A DNA stretch of 64,000 bases from Monarcha castaneiventris obscurior (lineage: Eukaryota; Chordata; Aves; Passeriformes; Monarchidae), in assembly GCA_026261815.1 (NCBI GenBank), contig JAMPIT010000511.1:3581001-3645000 (forward strand), given 5' to 3'. The translations under genes were made by a program, and so were the position numbers. Positions 1 to 34,600 of the stretch are shown here, piece after piece. Under the pieces are notes generated by a model. The model saw only the letters and a program-made list of their open reading frames with translations. It had not been told where the DNA came from and did no database searches. Every line of letters begins with the position of its first letter. Within the stretch, counting starts at the first letter, position 1.

Positions 1-1369
1 TGGGAGAGAGAAAGGCAGGAGCTCCAGACAGCTGCTTCCCGGAATTTTAATTCATTCCCGATCTTTTCAGTCTTCCCAGACGCCGGCTTTGCCAGGCTCT
101 GCATTCCCAGCTCCCGGCGGCTCCCGGGATGGATCAGGGAGGTCAAAGCTGCCCCTCGCCAAGGCAGAGCTCCCTCAGCGCTGCCCTCGGCACTTCCTGG
201 GAAGCCGCGCTGGCTCTGGAAGCAGCGGGATCAGCCGGAGCAGCGGCCCTGGATGTGCTGGGGCTCATCCATGGAATCGCAGCCATCCCTGCCTGGGGTG
301 TGAACGCAGGAGTGAGGAGCTCCCGAAGATTCCTGGATCCTCCTGGGACTCCCGGGATGCTCCACAGGCACAGCCGAGCTTTTCCAGGCTCTGTTTTGGG
401 AAGGGGCTTTTCCCTGCTCAGCCCTCAATCCCACCTGGAAGTGGCTTTTCCCTGATCCAGGAGCACAGCCCAGCCCTCAGCCCTCAATCCCACCTGGAAG
501 TGGCTTTTCCATGATCCAGGAGCACAGCCCAGCCCTTGATCCCACCTGGAAGTGGCTTTTTCCAACCCTCAGCCCCTCCATGTCCCTGATTCCCTTTTCC
601 CAGGTCCTTTCCACCCTGATTCCCTTCTCCCAGCCCCTTCCAGCCCTTCCATGTCCACCCCAAAGTTGGGAAGGAGTCAAAGGAAGGGGATTCCCCCTTT
701 TCCCCACCCTCAAAGAGGAGCCGGGAGCGCAGCCCAGTCCCGGGGGATGCTCCAGCGCCTTCCAGAGGGAAAACCGCGTTTATCGGGAATATCCCGGGCT
801 GGAAGAGCGGATTCCACGGGCTGGCAGCTCCCTCTCGTGGGGAAAAAAAAATCGGGAAGAGCTGGAATGTGCCCCAGATGTGCGGCACAGCTGGAGCGCG
901 GGGCGGCCCCGCCTCGGGATAGCCCAGAGAGGCTGGAAACGGGAATTCCTCAGGGAGAAGGATCGGGATGAGTGTCCCCGGGAAGAGAGGCTCAGCCAGG
1001 CTTTTCCTTGCCCTCTCCCAGCAGGGATTTTTTGGGATTCGGGACAGGGTTGGATGTTTTCCAGCTGTTCCATCTCCAGCTGGGTTTCGATCCCTCTGGA
1101 ACTGCATCCAAGCTGTTTCCTTATGGGATGAATTCCTGAGGGATCCGGGGAAGAGGCAGATTCGGAGCGCAATTCCCAGTCCTGGGAGTCTGGTCCCAAA
1201 TTCCTCTGGAGCCTCCTTAATTCCTGGATCGAATTCCAGCTTGGAAGGAAAACATTTGGGATTCACTCCAAACTGATTTTATAGTTCCCTTCTCCAGGGA
1301 AGGATTGGGTTTGGAAAGGGCACAGGGAAGGGAATTTCAACGGGAATGAGGAGAGGACAATTAGAGGAA
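1..1369. other. Spacer left of COL9A2, no gene seen
   Basis: I find no exon-like reading frame with splice signals here. A unit of about 60 bp containing 'cccacctggaagtggctttt' is repeated two to three times between about 420 and 566. In mammals the gene beyond the COL9A2 3' end is ZMPSTE24, but I cannot recognise any of its coding sequence; if its 3' UTR reaches into this stretch I cannot prove it. Confidence 0.5.
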
Positions 1370-1440
1370 TACGGAATCATGGAATGGTTTGAGTTGGAAG
1401 GACCTTAAAGATCCAATTTCACCCAATTCCATGGGATTCC
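1370..1440 (+). mobile_element. CR1 LINE 3' tail, short fragment
   Basis: The stretch resembles the start of the avian CR1 3' region: an 'aatcatggaatggtttgagttggaag' type opening, then 'gaccttaaagatcc'. It breaks off directly into the minisatellite that follows. Identification is from family memory. Confidence 0.5.
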
Positions 1441-2205
1441 TTCCCCTGGAATTCCACCTGGTGGGAGCTGAGTCCCTTTTTGGTTCCTGGGAGGGAGGAA
1501 TTCCCAGAGCTGGATCCACCTGGGCTTGGATTTTGACTTTTCCAAGGATCAACCCTTTCCCCTGGAATTCCCTGGTTTTGATCATCGTCCTCCCTGGAAT
1601 TCCACCTGGAATTCCACCTGGGGACTGAGTTTTGGTTCCTGGGAGGGAAGAAAGAATTCCAAATGCTGGATCCACATGGGCTTGGATTTGGCCTTTTCTA
1701 GGATCATCCACTTCCTGGAATTCCACCTGAGGGGCTGAGCCCCTTTTTGGTTCCTGGAAGGGAAAAATTCCCAGAGCTGGATCCACCTGAGCTTGGATTT
1801 GGCTCTTTCCAGGATCATCCCTTTCCCCTGGAATCCCCTGGAATTCCACCTGGGAGCTGAATTTTGTCTCCTGGAAAGGAAGAATTCCCAGTGCTGGATT
1901 CACTTGAGCTTGGATTTGGCCTTTTCCAGGATCATCCCCTTCCTGGAATTCCACCTGAGCCCCGTTTTGGCTCCTGGGAGGGAAGAATTCCCTGGAAGGG
2001 AAGAATCCACCTGAACTCGGATTTGGCCTTTTCCAGGATCATCCCCTTCCCCTGGAATCCCCTGGAATTCCACCTGGGAGCTGAATTTTGTCTCCTGGAA
2101 AGGAAGAATTCCCAGTGCTGGATCTCCCTGGGCTTGGGTTTGGCCTTTTCCAGGATCATCCCCTTCCTGGAATTCCACCCGAGCCCCATTTTGTCCCCTG
2201 GTTGG
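1437..2205. repeat. Minisatellite, unit about 115 bp, 6-7 copies
   Basis: Units share a 'ttcctgggaggga' or 'tctcctggaaagga' block, a 'ctggatccacctg' block and a 'ccttttccaggatcat' block. The opening block recurs near 1481, 1636, 1749, 1867, 1970 and 2091, so unit length varies from about 103 to 155 bp. Open frames on both strands across it come from the repeat. Confidence 0.85.
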
Positions 2206-2221
2206 TGTCAGGGCCGCTCCC

Positions 2222-2353
2222 TCCATGGATCCATCCATGGATCCATCCATCCATCCCTCCATCCATCCATCCATCCATCCATCCATCCATCCATCATCCA
2301 TCCATCCATCCATGGATCCATCCCTCCATCCATCCATCCCTCCATCCATCCAT
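2222..2353. repeat. (CCAT)n microsatellite
   Basis: Nearly pure tetranucleotide CCAT/ATCC repeat, interrupted by ggatcc and ccctcc steps. Confidence 0.95.
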
Positions 2354-2992
2354 CCTTTCCCAGCCCAGCTTCCCAGGATTTGTGGCCCTGCTTCGTTAAC
2401 GACCCCAAAATTGATTTTTATTTATCCCACAGAACTCATCCTGCTGCTCCCGCAGCTCCACTGGAATCCGTGGGAATCGTGAGCCGACCCCTGTGGATCC
2501 TCCTGGAATCACAGATCCCATTAAGGGATCAATACCCTTTGGAAAGTTCCCAATGGATTGTGAGGGGAAAAGCAGAGACTTGATGGATTTTTAGGGAATT
2601 TTTTGCCTCAGGGATGGGAAATTCCTCTGCTTTTGAGGGAATAAAGCAACAACTTTTCCTTAGGGAATTTATGGAGAGGCTGGAATTGTCCCTAAGGATG
2701 GGAACAACACCCAATAAACACCAGGAAAAGCAACTTCAACCCTCAAAAATCCCCACCCCACCTGATCCAAAGGAATCCACACAGCATTCCGGTTATTAAG
2801 AATCCAGCTCAGTTTTATTGCCCAGTTTTTCCAAAAGTTGGGATTTTCCTTGGCATAATTAGAAAAGATTCCTGGTTTTATCCCTATTTTACAAAGATTT
2901 ACAGCTCTGGGAGCGACCAAGTCGGAGTTGGGAATTCTCTTCTATAATTAAACCTTGATTTGGGCTGGGGGGGGGGGGGAGGTGGGCTTTAA
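2354..2992. other. Spacer with possible polyadenylation signals, no gene seen
   Basis: This is largely non-repetitive sequence without a recognisable exon. AATAAA occurs on the plus strand at about 2640-2645 and 2713-2718, and its complement TTTATT at 2814-2819. These could be ends of transcripts entering from outside the window or chance occurrences; nothing here decides. Confidence 0.35.
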
Positions 2993-3125
2993 AAATTCCC
3001 TCATCCAAAAAAATTCACTTGTCCAAGAAATTTCCCTCATTCAAACAAATTCCCTCATCCGAACAACGTCCCTCATCCTAAAAAATTCCCTCATCCAAAA
3101 AAATTCCCTCATCCAAACTGAAAAA
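2993..3125. repeat. Minisatellite, unit about 18 bp
   Basis: About eight copies of 'attccctcatccaaaaaa' with small variations (caagaa, caaacaa, gaacaac). It lies just downstream of the COL9A2 polyadenylation signal. Confidence 0.85.
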
Positions 3126-3254
3126 ATGCTAAAAAAGGGACGGATAAAAAGGGAATTTCTGTGAGCTGCTTCAAATAAGGAGAGGAGTTTATAAAATTAA
3201 TTCCAATTCATTTTTTGGGAAAGGCCACGAGGAGCAGTTTGGAACCCCACGGGC

Positions 3255-3426
3255 AGAACCAGCATTCGAGGCCCCCCTTTATTCCCAAACTACGCCCAAA
3301 CTGAACTTCCCGTGGCTGTGTTTTCCCTCATCCCGGCATCCCCAAGAACCGGGGAAGCGCGGGAGTCGCTCCCCAGGGAATTGCAGTGTCGCGGTCACTC
3401 GGGGGATGGATTTTCCGTGGAATTGC
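3255..3426 (-). other. COL9A2: COL9A2 3' UTR with polyadenylation signal
   Basis: Directly after the TGA stop (3427-3429) the minus strand runs about 145 bases to AATAAA (plus-strand TTTATT at 3278-3283). Cleavage is expected 10-30 bases beyond, near 3255; that endpoint is inferred. Confidence 0.75.
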
Positions 3427-27694
<24,268 letters not shown>

Positions 27695-27860
27695 GGCGAG
27701 CGCGGAGGCACCGACTTGCTGAGCTCCGGGAGCCGCGGGACACCGGGGGAGGAGGAGGAGGAGGAGGAGGAGGAGGAGGAGGAGGAAGGGGCTCATTAAT
27801 ATGGAGCAGAGGGATGAGGGCAGGGCCCCGCCCCTCTCAGGTGAGCCCGTGGCTGTTTTG
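27695..27860 (-). promoter_or_regulatory. COL9A2: Probable COL9A2 5' UTR and proximal promoter
   Basis: Upstream of the ATG the minus strand has a (TCC)n run (plus-strand GGA repeat at about 27749-27786), then a lone A/T-rich 'ccatattaatgag' at about 27794-27806, which might act as a TATA-like element. No transcription start can be fixed from sequence. Confidence 0.4.
27749..27786. repeat. (GGA)n microsatellite upstream of the COL9A2 start codon
   Basis: About twelve GGA/GAG repeats, 55-92 bases before the ATG, so probably in the 5' UTR or core promoter. Copy number is likely polymorphic. Confidence 0.93.
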
Positions 27861-27874
27861 GGCTGGACGGGGAC

Positions 27875-29110
27875 AGGATTTGGCACGATGGGGACAGAAT
27901 TTGGAACCATTGGGACAGGATTTGGCACGATGGGGACAGAATTTGGAACCATTGGGACAGAATTTGGCACGATTGGGGACAGGGTTTGGCATGATTGGGA
28001 AAGAATTTGGCACAATTGGGACAGAATTTGGCACGACTGGAACAGGATTTGGCATGATTGGGACAGGACTTGGCACGATTGGGACAGAATTTGGCACGAT
28101 TGGGGACACGGTTTGGCACAACTGGGACAGGATTTGGCACAACTGGGACAGGATTTGGCACGATTGGGATACGATTTGGCACGACGGGGACAGGATTTGG
28201 AACCATTGAGACAGAATTTGGCATGATTGGGGACACAGTTTGGCACAATTGGGATAGAATTTGGCATGATTGGGACAGGACTTGGCACGATTGGGACAGA
28301 ATTTGGAACCACTGGGACAGGATTTGGCACGATGGGGACAGAATTTGGCACGATTGGGGACACAGTTTGGCACAATTGGGACAGAATTTGGCACAACTGG
28401 AACAGGATTTGGCACAATGGGGACAGAGCTTGGTGCGATGGGGACAGAATTTGGGATGATCGGGACATATTTTGGGATTATTGGGACAGGATTTGGCACG
28501 ATTGGGATAGAATTTGGCACGATTGGGACAGAATTTGGCACAATGGGGACAGAATTTAGGGTGATTGGGACAGGATTTGGCACGATGGGGACAGAATTTG
28601 GAACCATTGGGACAGAATTTAGGACGATTGGGACAGAATTTGGCACAATGGGGACAGAATTTAGGATGATTGGGACAGGATTTGGCACAACTGGGACAGA
28701 ATTTGGCACAACTGGGACAGAATTTGGCATGATTGGGATACGATTTGGCACGATGGGGACAGGATTTGGAACCATTGAGACAGAATTTGGCATGATTGGG
28801 ACAGAGTTTGGCACAATTGGGACAGGATTTGGCACGATGGGGACAGAATTTGGAATCATTGGGACAGGATTTGGCACCATGGGGACAGAATTTGGCATGA
28901 TTGGGACAGGATTTGGCACAACTGGGACAGAATTTGGCACAACTGGGATAGAATTTTGCATGACTGGGACAGGACTTGGCACGATGGGGACAGAATTTGG
29001 AACCATTGGGACAGGATTTGGGCCAATGGGGACAAGATTTGGCACGACTGGGGTAGAATTTTGCATGACTGGGACAGGATTTGGCACAATTGGGACAGGA
29101 TTTGGCACAG
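27875..29110. repeat. Intergenic minisatellite, unit about 20-21 bp, ~60 copies
   Basis: Units such as 'gggacaggatttggcacgat' and 'gggacagaatttggaaccat'. Open frames of several hundred codons on both strands are periodicity artefacts. Confidence 0.95.
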
Positions 29111-29174
29111 CCGAGGGGTGGGACAGGACGGGGATGAGCCCGGGAGCTGCTGCCGGAGCCGTGTGGGGACAGCC

Positions 29175-30115
29175 CGGCCAGGATGTGCCAGGCTGTGCCA
29201 GGCTGTGCCAGGAGGTCCCAGGATGTCCCAGGAGGTCCTAGGATGTGCCAGGCTGTCCCGGGATGTCCCAGGATGTGCCAGGCTGTGCCAGGCTGTCCCA
29301 GGATGTCCCAGGCTGTCCCAGGATGTCCCAGGATGTGCCAGGATATGCCAGGCTGTCCCAAGATGTCCCGGGATGTCCCAGGCTGTCCCAGGATGTCCCG
29401 GGATGTGCCAGGATGTGCCAGGCTGTCCCGGGATGTCCCAGGATGTGCCAGGCTGTCCCAGGATGTCCCAGGATATGCCAAGCTGTCCCGGGATGTCCCA
29501 GGATGTCCCAGGATGTCCCAGGATATGCCAGGCTGTCCCGGGATGTCCCAGGATGTCCCAGGCTGTCCCAGGATGTCCCGGGATGTGCCAGGCTGTCCCG
29601 GGATGTCCCAGGATGTCCCAGGATGTCCCGGGATATGCTAGGCTGTCCCGGGATGTCCCAGGATGTCCCAGGCTGTCCCAGGCTGTCCCAGGATGTGCCA
29701 GGCTGTCCCGGGATGTCCCAGGCTGTCCCAGGCTGTCCCAGGCTGTCCCGGGATGTCCCAGGCTGTCCCAGGATGTCCCGGGATGTCCCAGGCTGTCCCA
29801 GGCTGTCCCAGGATGTGCCAGGCTGTCCCGGGATGTCCCAGGATGTCCCAGGATGTGCCAGGATGTGCCAGGAGGTCCCAGGATGTGCCAGGATGGGCCA
29901 GGATGGGCCAGGCTGTCCCAGGCTGTCCCAAGATGTCCCAGGATGTGCCAGGCTGTCCCGGGATGTCCCAGGCTGTGCCAGGCTGTCCCGGGATATGCCA
30001 GGCTGTCCCAGGATGTGCCAGAATGTCCCAGGCTGTCCCAGAAAACCCCGGGATGTCCCAGGATGTGCCAGGCTGTGCCAGGCTGTCCCGGGATGTGCCA
30101 GGATGTCCCGTGGTG
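29175..30115. repeat. Intergenic minisatellite, unit 10 bp in 20-bp dimers
   Basis: Over 90 copies of 'ccaggatgtc' and 'ccaggctgtc', with 'ccaggatgtg' and 'cgggatgtcc' variants. It directly follows the preceding 21-bp array with only about 65 bp between them. Confidence 0.95.
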
Positions 30116-30344
30116 CCATCCCGGTGCCATCCCATTCCCACCGGCTGCTGCGGCTGCGCTTCCCCCACACCCTGCGGTGGGGTTGGCGCTGGGAACCAGA
30201 TCCTGCCACCCCTGGGAAGGTCCCGGGAGATTCCTGCCCCAATTCCTGCCCTGAGACCCCCACACGGCCCCCAGGGTGGCACTGGCAGGGAACTGGGGCC
30301 GTGCCCGGGGGCACTGGGGCAGTTCCCATGTCCCGCTCATGCCC

Positions 30345-30420
30345 CCATTCCCATTCCATTCCATTCCATTCCATTCCATTCCCACTCCCATTCCCATTCC
30401 CATTCCCATTCCCATTCCCA
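30345..30420. repeat. (CATTC)n and (CCCATT)n microsatellite
   Basis: 'ccattccattcc' units followed by 'tcccattcccat' units. Confidence 0.95.
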
Positions 30421-31330
30421 ACCCTCTACCCAGCACCCCTGAGCCCCCCCAAAACCCCCATCCAACATCCCAATACCCCCCACCCAGCACCCCCCAGCTC
30501 CCCCCAAACCTCCCAGCCAGCACCCCCGGCACCCCCAGACCCCCCGGCATCACCTCCGCACCCCTGTGCCCCCCCATCCCCTGCCTGTGCCCCCACTGTC
30601 CCCCCGATTATCCCCCCATTATCCCCCACTGCCCCCCATCGTTCCCCATTGTCCCCCCGATTCTCCCCCATTGCCCCCCCACTGCCCCCATTCCCCCCCA
30701 TTGCCCCCTTTGCCCCATTACCCCCCACTGCCCCCCATTGTCCCCCCTGCCCCCCATTGTCCCCCCTGCCCCCCATTGTCCCCCCGATTCCCCCCATTGC
30801 CCCCCATTGACCCGCCACTGCCCCCATCACCCCCGTGGCCCCCGATTCCCCCCCATTGTCCCCCCATAGCCCCCCACTGCCCCCACTGCCCCCATTCTCC
30901 CCCATTGTCCCTCCGTTGCCCCCCACTGCCCCCATTCTCCCCCCATAGCCCCCCACTGCCCCCCACTGCCCCATTCTCCCCACTGCCCCCCATTCTCCCC
31001 CCGATTCCCCCCCATTGCCCCTCATTGCCCCCACTGCCCCCCATTGCCCCCCATTTTTGCCCCCCATTGTCCCCCACTACCCCCACTGCCCCCCATTGCC
31101 CTTCCCTTGCCCCCCAATGCCCCCCCATTCCCCCATTGCCCTTCCCTTGCCCCCCACTACCCCCCACTGCCCCCATTGCCCTTCCCTTGCCCCCCACTAC
31201 CCCCCACTGCCCCCCATTGCCCTCCCCTTGCCCCCCAATGCCCCCCCATTCCCCCATTGCCCTCCCCTTGCCCCCCGATGCCCCCCCATTCCCCCATTGC
31301 CCCCCATTTTTGCCCCCATTGTCCCCCCTC
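30421..31330. repeat. C-rich tract next to the SMAP2 promoter
   Basis: About 900 bp in which guanine is scarce on the plus strand. It is dominated by 'cccccattgcccccc' and 'cccccactgcccccc', plus 'gcccttcccttgcccccc' units from about 31090. The complementary strand has countless runs of four to six G and could form G-quadruplexes. Confidence 0.92.
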
Positions 31331-31564
31331 CCCGTCACGTGACCCTCCCCATTCATACCCCGCCGGCCCCTCCCCTCTCTCCCCATTGGCTCCCGCCGCC
31401 GCGCCGCAACCAATCAGCGCCGAGCGCCGGCTGCGCCCGGGGGCGGTGCAGCCGCGCGGGGCCGGCGCTGATTGGCTCCTCCCCCGGTCGCGGCCCCGCC
31501 CATAGCGGAAGCAGGAAGCGGGCGGGCCGGCCGTGACCCGCGGGCGGGCAGCGCCGGCCGCGCC
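31330..31564 (+). promoter_or_regulatory. SMAP2: SMAP2 CpG-rich promoter and 5' UTR
   Basis: GC-rich, CpG-dense segment ending at the SMAP2 ATG. Seen directly: a perfect palindromic E-box GTCACGTGAC at 31334-31343 (USF/TFEB-class, CLEAR-like); three CCAAT boxes at 31385-31389 (reverse), 31410-31414 (forward, aaccaatcag) and 31471-31475 (reverse, gattggct), which are NF-Y type; GC boxes at 31441-31446 and 31495-31501; and GGAA cores at about 31507 and 31514 (ETS type). No TATA box. The start site is probably between 31480 and 31540. Factor assignments are inferred from motifs. Confidence 0.75.
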
Positions 31565-31667
31565 ATGACGGGAAAATCGGTGCGGGACGTGGAGCGCTAC
31601 CAGGCGGTGCTGGCCGGGCTGCTGGCCGAGGACGAGAACAAGTTCTGCGCCGACTGCCAGGCCAAAG
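31565..31667 (+). CDS. SMAP2: SMAP2 exon 1
   Basis: The ATG sits in 'gcgccatgacgg'. It encodes [18 protein letters not shown] to CADCQAK, including the first two zinc cysteines (C28, C31), and stops one base into a Gly codon at the gtagcg donor. A 12.9-kb intron follows. Confidence 0.96.
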
Positions 31668-34600
31668 GTAGCGCGGATGGGCGGCGGGGCCCGCTGAGCC
31701 CGCGCCGCAGCGGATGCACCCCCTCGGTGCCCCCCCACCCGGGCTCGGCGCTCGGGGCTCCCCGGTGTCGGCGCTGCCCCGAGCCCCGGACAGCCCCGGA
31801 CAGCCCCGGGTGGGCTCCGTGGGGCTGGGGCCGCGCTCTGTGTCCGCCGGCGCCGCTGGGGAGCGCTCCGGGGGTGGCGGGGACACAACGGCGCTGCCCC
31901 GGCGGTTACGGGGGTTGCTCGGGGGGAGAAAACGGTGCGGGCTGGGGAGAGAACGCGGGGGATTTGGGGAGAGAACGCGGGGGGTTTGGGGAGAGAACGC
32001 GGGGGATTTGGGGAGAGAACGCGGGGGGTCTGGGGAGAGAACGCGGGGGGTTTGGGGAGAGAACGCGGGGGGTTTGGGGTCAACAATAGGGTGGTTTTCG
32101 GGAGAGAGCAGGGTGAGTTTGGGGTCAAGAACAGGGTGGGCTTGGGGCAGAGAGCAGGGTGATTGTGGGGAAGGAACGCAGTGGTTTTGGGGACAAGAGC
32201 AGGGTGGTTTTGGGGAGAGAACGCAGTGGGTTTGGGGTCAACAACGGGGTGGTTTTGGGGCAGAGAACACGGTGGTTTTGGGGCAGAGAGCAGGGTGGTT
32301 TTGGGGAAAGAACACGGTGGTTTTGGGGCAGAACGCAGTAGTTTTAGGGGAAAGAACAGCGTGGGTTTAGGGTCAAGAACAGAGTGGTTTTGGGGCATAG
32401 AGCACGGTGGGTCTGGGAACAAGAGCAGGGTGGTTTTGGGGGAAGGAACGCAGTGGTTTTGGGGACAAGAGCAGGGTGGTTTTGGGGAGAGAACGCAGTG
32501 GGTTTGGGGTCAACAACAGGGTGGTTTTGTGGGGAAGAACGCCGTGATTTTAGGGGAAAGAACAGGGTGGGTTTGGGGTCAACAGGAGGGTGGTTTTGGG
32601 GAGAGAACACGGTGGTTTTGGGGCAGAGAGCAGGGTGGTTTTAGGGAAAAGAACGCCGTGGTTTGTGGGGGGAAGAACAAGGTGGTTTTGGGGAGAGAAC
32701 ACAGTGGGTTTTGGGTCAACAGTAGGATGGTTTGGGGGCAGAGAACAGGGTGGGATTGGGGGAAAGAACAGGGTGGTTTTGGGGTCAACAACAGGGTGTT
32801 TTTGGGGCAGAGAGTAGGGTGGTTTTGGGGACAAGAGCAGAGGGTGGTTTTGGGGGAAAGAACGCAGTGGTTTGTGGGGGGAAGAACAAGGTGGTTTTGG
32901 GGAGAGAACGGGATGGTTTTGGGGCAGAGAATGGGATGGTTTGGGGCAGAGAATGGGATGGTTTGGGGCAGAGAATGGGATGGTTTGGGGCAGAGAGCAG
33001 GAGGGTTTTGGGGCAGAGAACAGGGTGGTTTTGGGGCAGAGAATGGGATGGTTTTGGGGCAGAGAGCAGGAGGGTTTTGGGGTATAGAACAGGATGGTTT
33101 TGGGGCAGAGAGCAGGATGGTTTTGGGGCAGAGAACAGGAGGGTTTTGGGGCAGAGAGCAGGATGGTTTTGGGGCAGAGAGCAGGATGGTTTTGGGGCAG
33201 AGAGCAGGATGGTTTGGGGCAGAGAACGCGGTGGTTTTGGGGCAGAGAATGGGATGGTTTTGGGGAGAGAACAGGAGGGTTTTGGGGCAGAGAGCAGGGT
33301 GGTTTTGGGGTAAATGCCCGAGTTTTTGGCTGCAGCACTGCCGGGTTCGGTGCCAGTCCCAGCGGGAGGCGCTGCTGGAGGAGCCGGTGCCTCGGAAGCC
33401 GGGGGGAGATGGGGAGGGAGCGGCCCCAGAGCTCCCTGCGGGAATCCCAGCAGGGAAAAGGGACCTGGACAAGGCGGTGCCGAGGGAATTCCAGCTGGGG
33501 AGTCACATCCTGTCACCTGAGGCTGAATGTGAGCGCCAGGATCTGACCTGGATGGTGACAGGACAGGGAAGGAGTTGAAACCTCACCCTGGGATCCTGCA
33601 GCACCGAGGGAATTCCAGATTTTTGTCCTCTGCTTCCTTTTCCACCTGGTTTTTCCTTGTGAGCGTGGTGAGATCCTGCTGCTGAATCTGTGGCTGCCTC
33701 ATCCCTGGAATTGTTCAAGGCCAGCCTAGGATAAGACGAGTTTTAAAGTCCCTCCCAACCCAAACCATTCCACGTTTTTCTGATTCCAAGGATGTTATGA
33801 GCCTGGTCTATCTGAGAAAGTAAATGTTTGAATTGCAGAGGATAAAACAAAAGGGAAGGAGTTGTTCCCTGTCCCCTGGTGCTGCTCTGTGGCTGCTGCT
33901 GTGAAATGCTTCGTTTTCCTGCAGCACAAGAGTTAAAAGTTGCCCAAAATCCCGTTTTAATGAGCTGCCATAATCACTTGGAGATCTGGACTTGAGCCTC
34001 GTTTCCCAAGAGCTGCTGGAAGTGAACTTGGAACAGGGATTTGCCTAAAAAGGGCTTGGTCACCTCAGTGTGACCTCAAAAACTGCAGAGCCCCCTTGAC
34101 CGGTGTTAAAATTGATATTATTCTGATTTCTTTTCAACCTGAAAACCCCCAAAGCACAATAAATTCATCCTTCCCACCTGCCTGGAGCACACCTGGAGGT
34201 GTTGGAGATCAGGATGTGCCAAACCTTTATCTCTTGGCACCTCCTGCCAGCCCCGAGGGCAGAAATAGATCCTTTTATCTCGGCTTGCCAGGCCTGAGGC
34301 AGAAAATTGCACCAGAACGGGGCTAAATTCCACCAGAAGGGGATAAATTGCACCAAAATGGGGCTGAATTCCACCAGAAGGGGCTAAATGCCACCAGAAC
34401 GGGGCTAAATTCCACCGAAATGGGGATAAATTCCACCAAAATGGGGATAAATTCTACCAAAATGGGAATAAATTCCAGCAAAACAGGGATAAATTGCACC
34501 AGGAACAGGGATAATTTCCGCCAAAAAGGGGCTAAATTCCACCAGAACGGGGCTAAATTCCACCAGAACGGGGCTAAATTCCACCAAAAGTGGGATAAAT

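Noticed and set aside
2640..2718. Plus-strand AATAAA signals as the 3' end of a neighbouring gene
   Set aside because: No coding sequence or conserved 3' UTR can be recognised on the plus strand in 1-2640, so the signals alone are not enough to call a transcript.
27796..29481. A 561-codon open frame on the minus strand and overlapping frames of 400 or more codons on both strands
   Set aside because: They coincide with the 20-21 bp and 10/20-bp minisatellites. Periodicity without stops keeps several frames open, the peptides merely repeat, and there are no splice or start contexts.
29245..30810. A 521-codon Cys/Pro-rich frame that could look like a repeat-rich secreted protein
   Set aside because: It starts in the 'ccaggatgtc' array and ends in the C-rich tract; composition follows the satellites and the frame is equally open on the other strand.
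31472..32089. Extension of SMAP2 exon 1 beyond 31667 as one open frame
   Set aside because: The protein leaves the ArfGAP family exactly at the gtagcg donor, and exon 2 at 44555 resumes it in frame.
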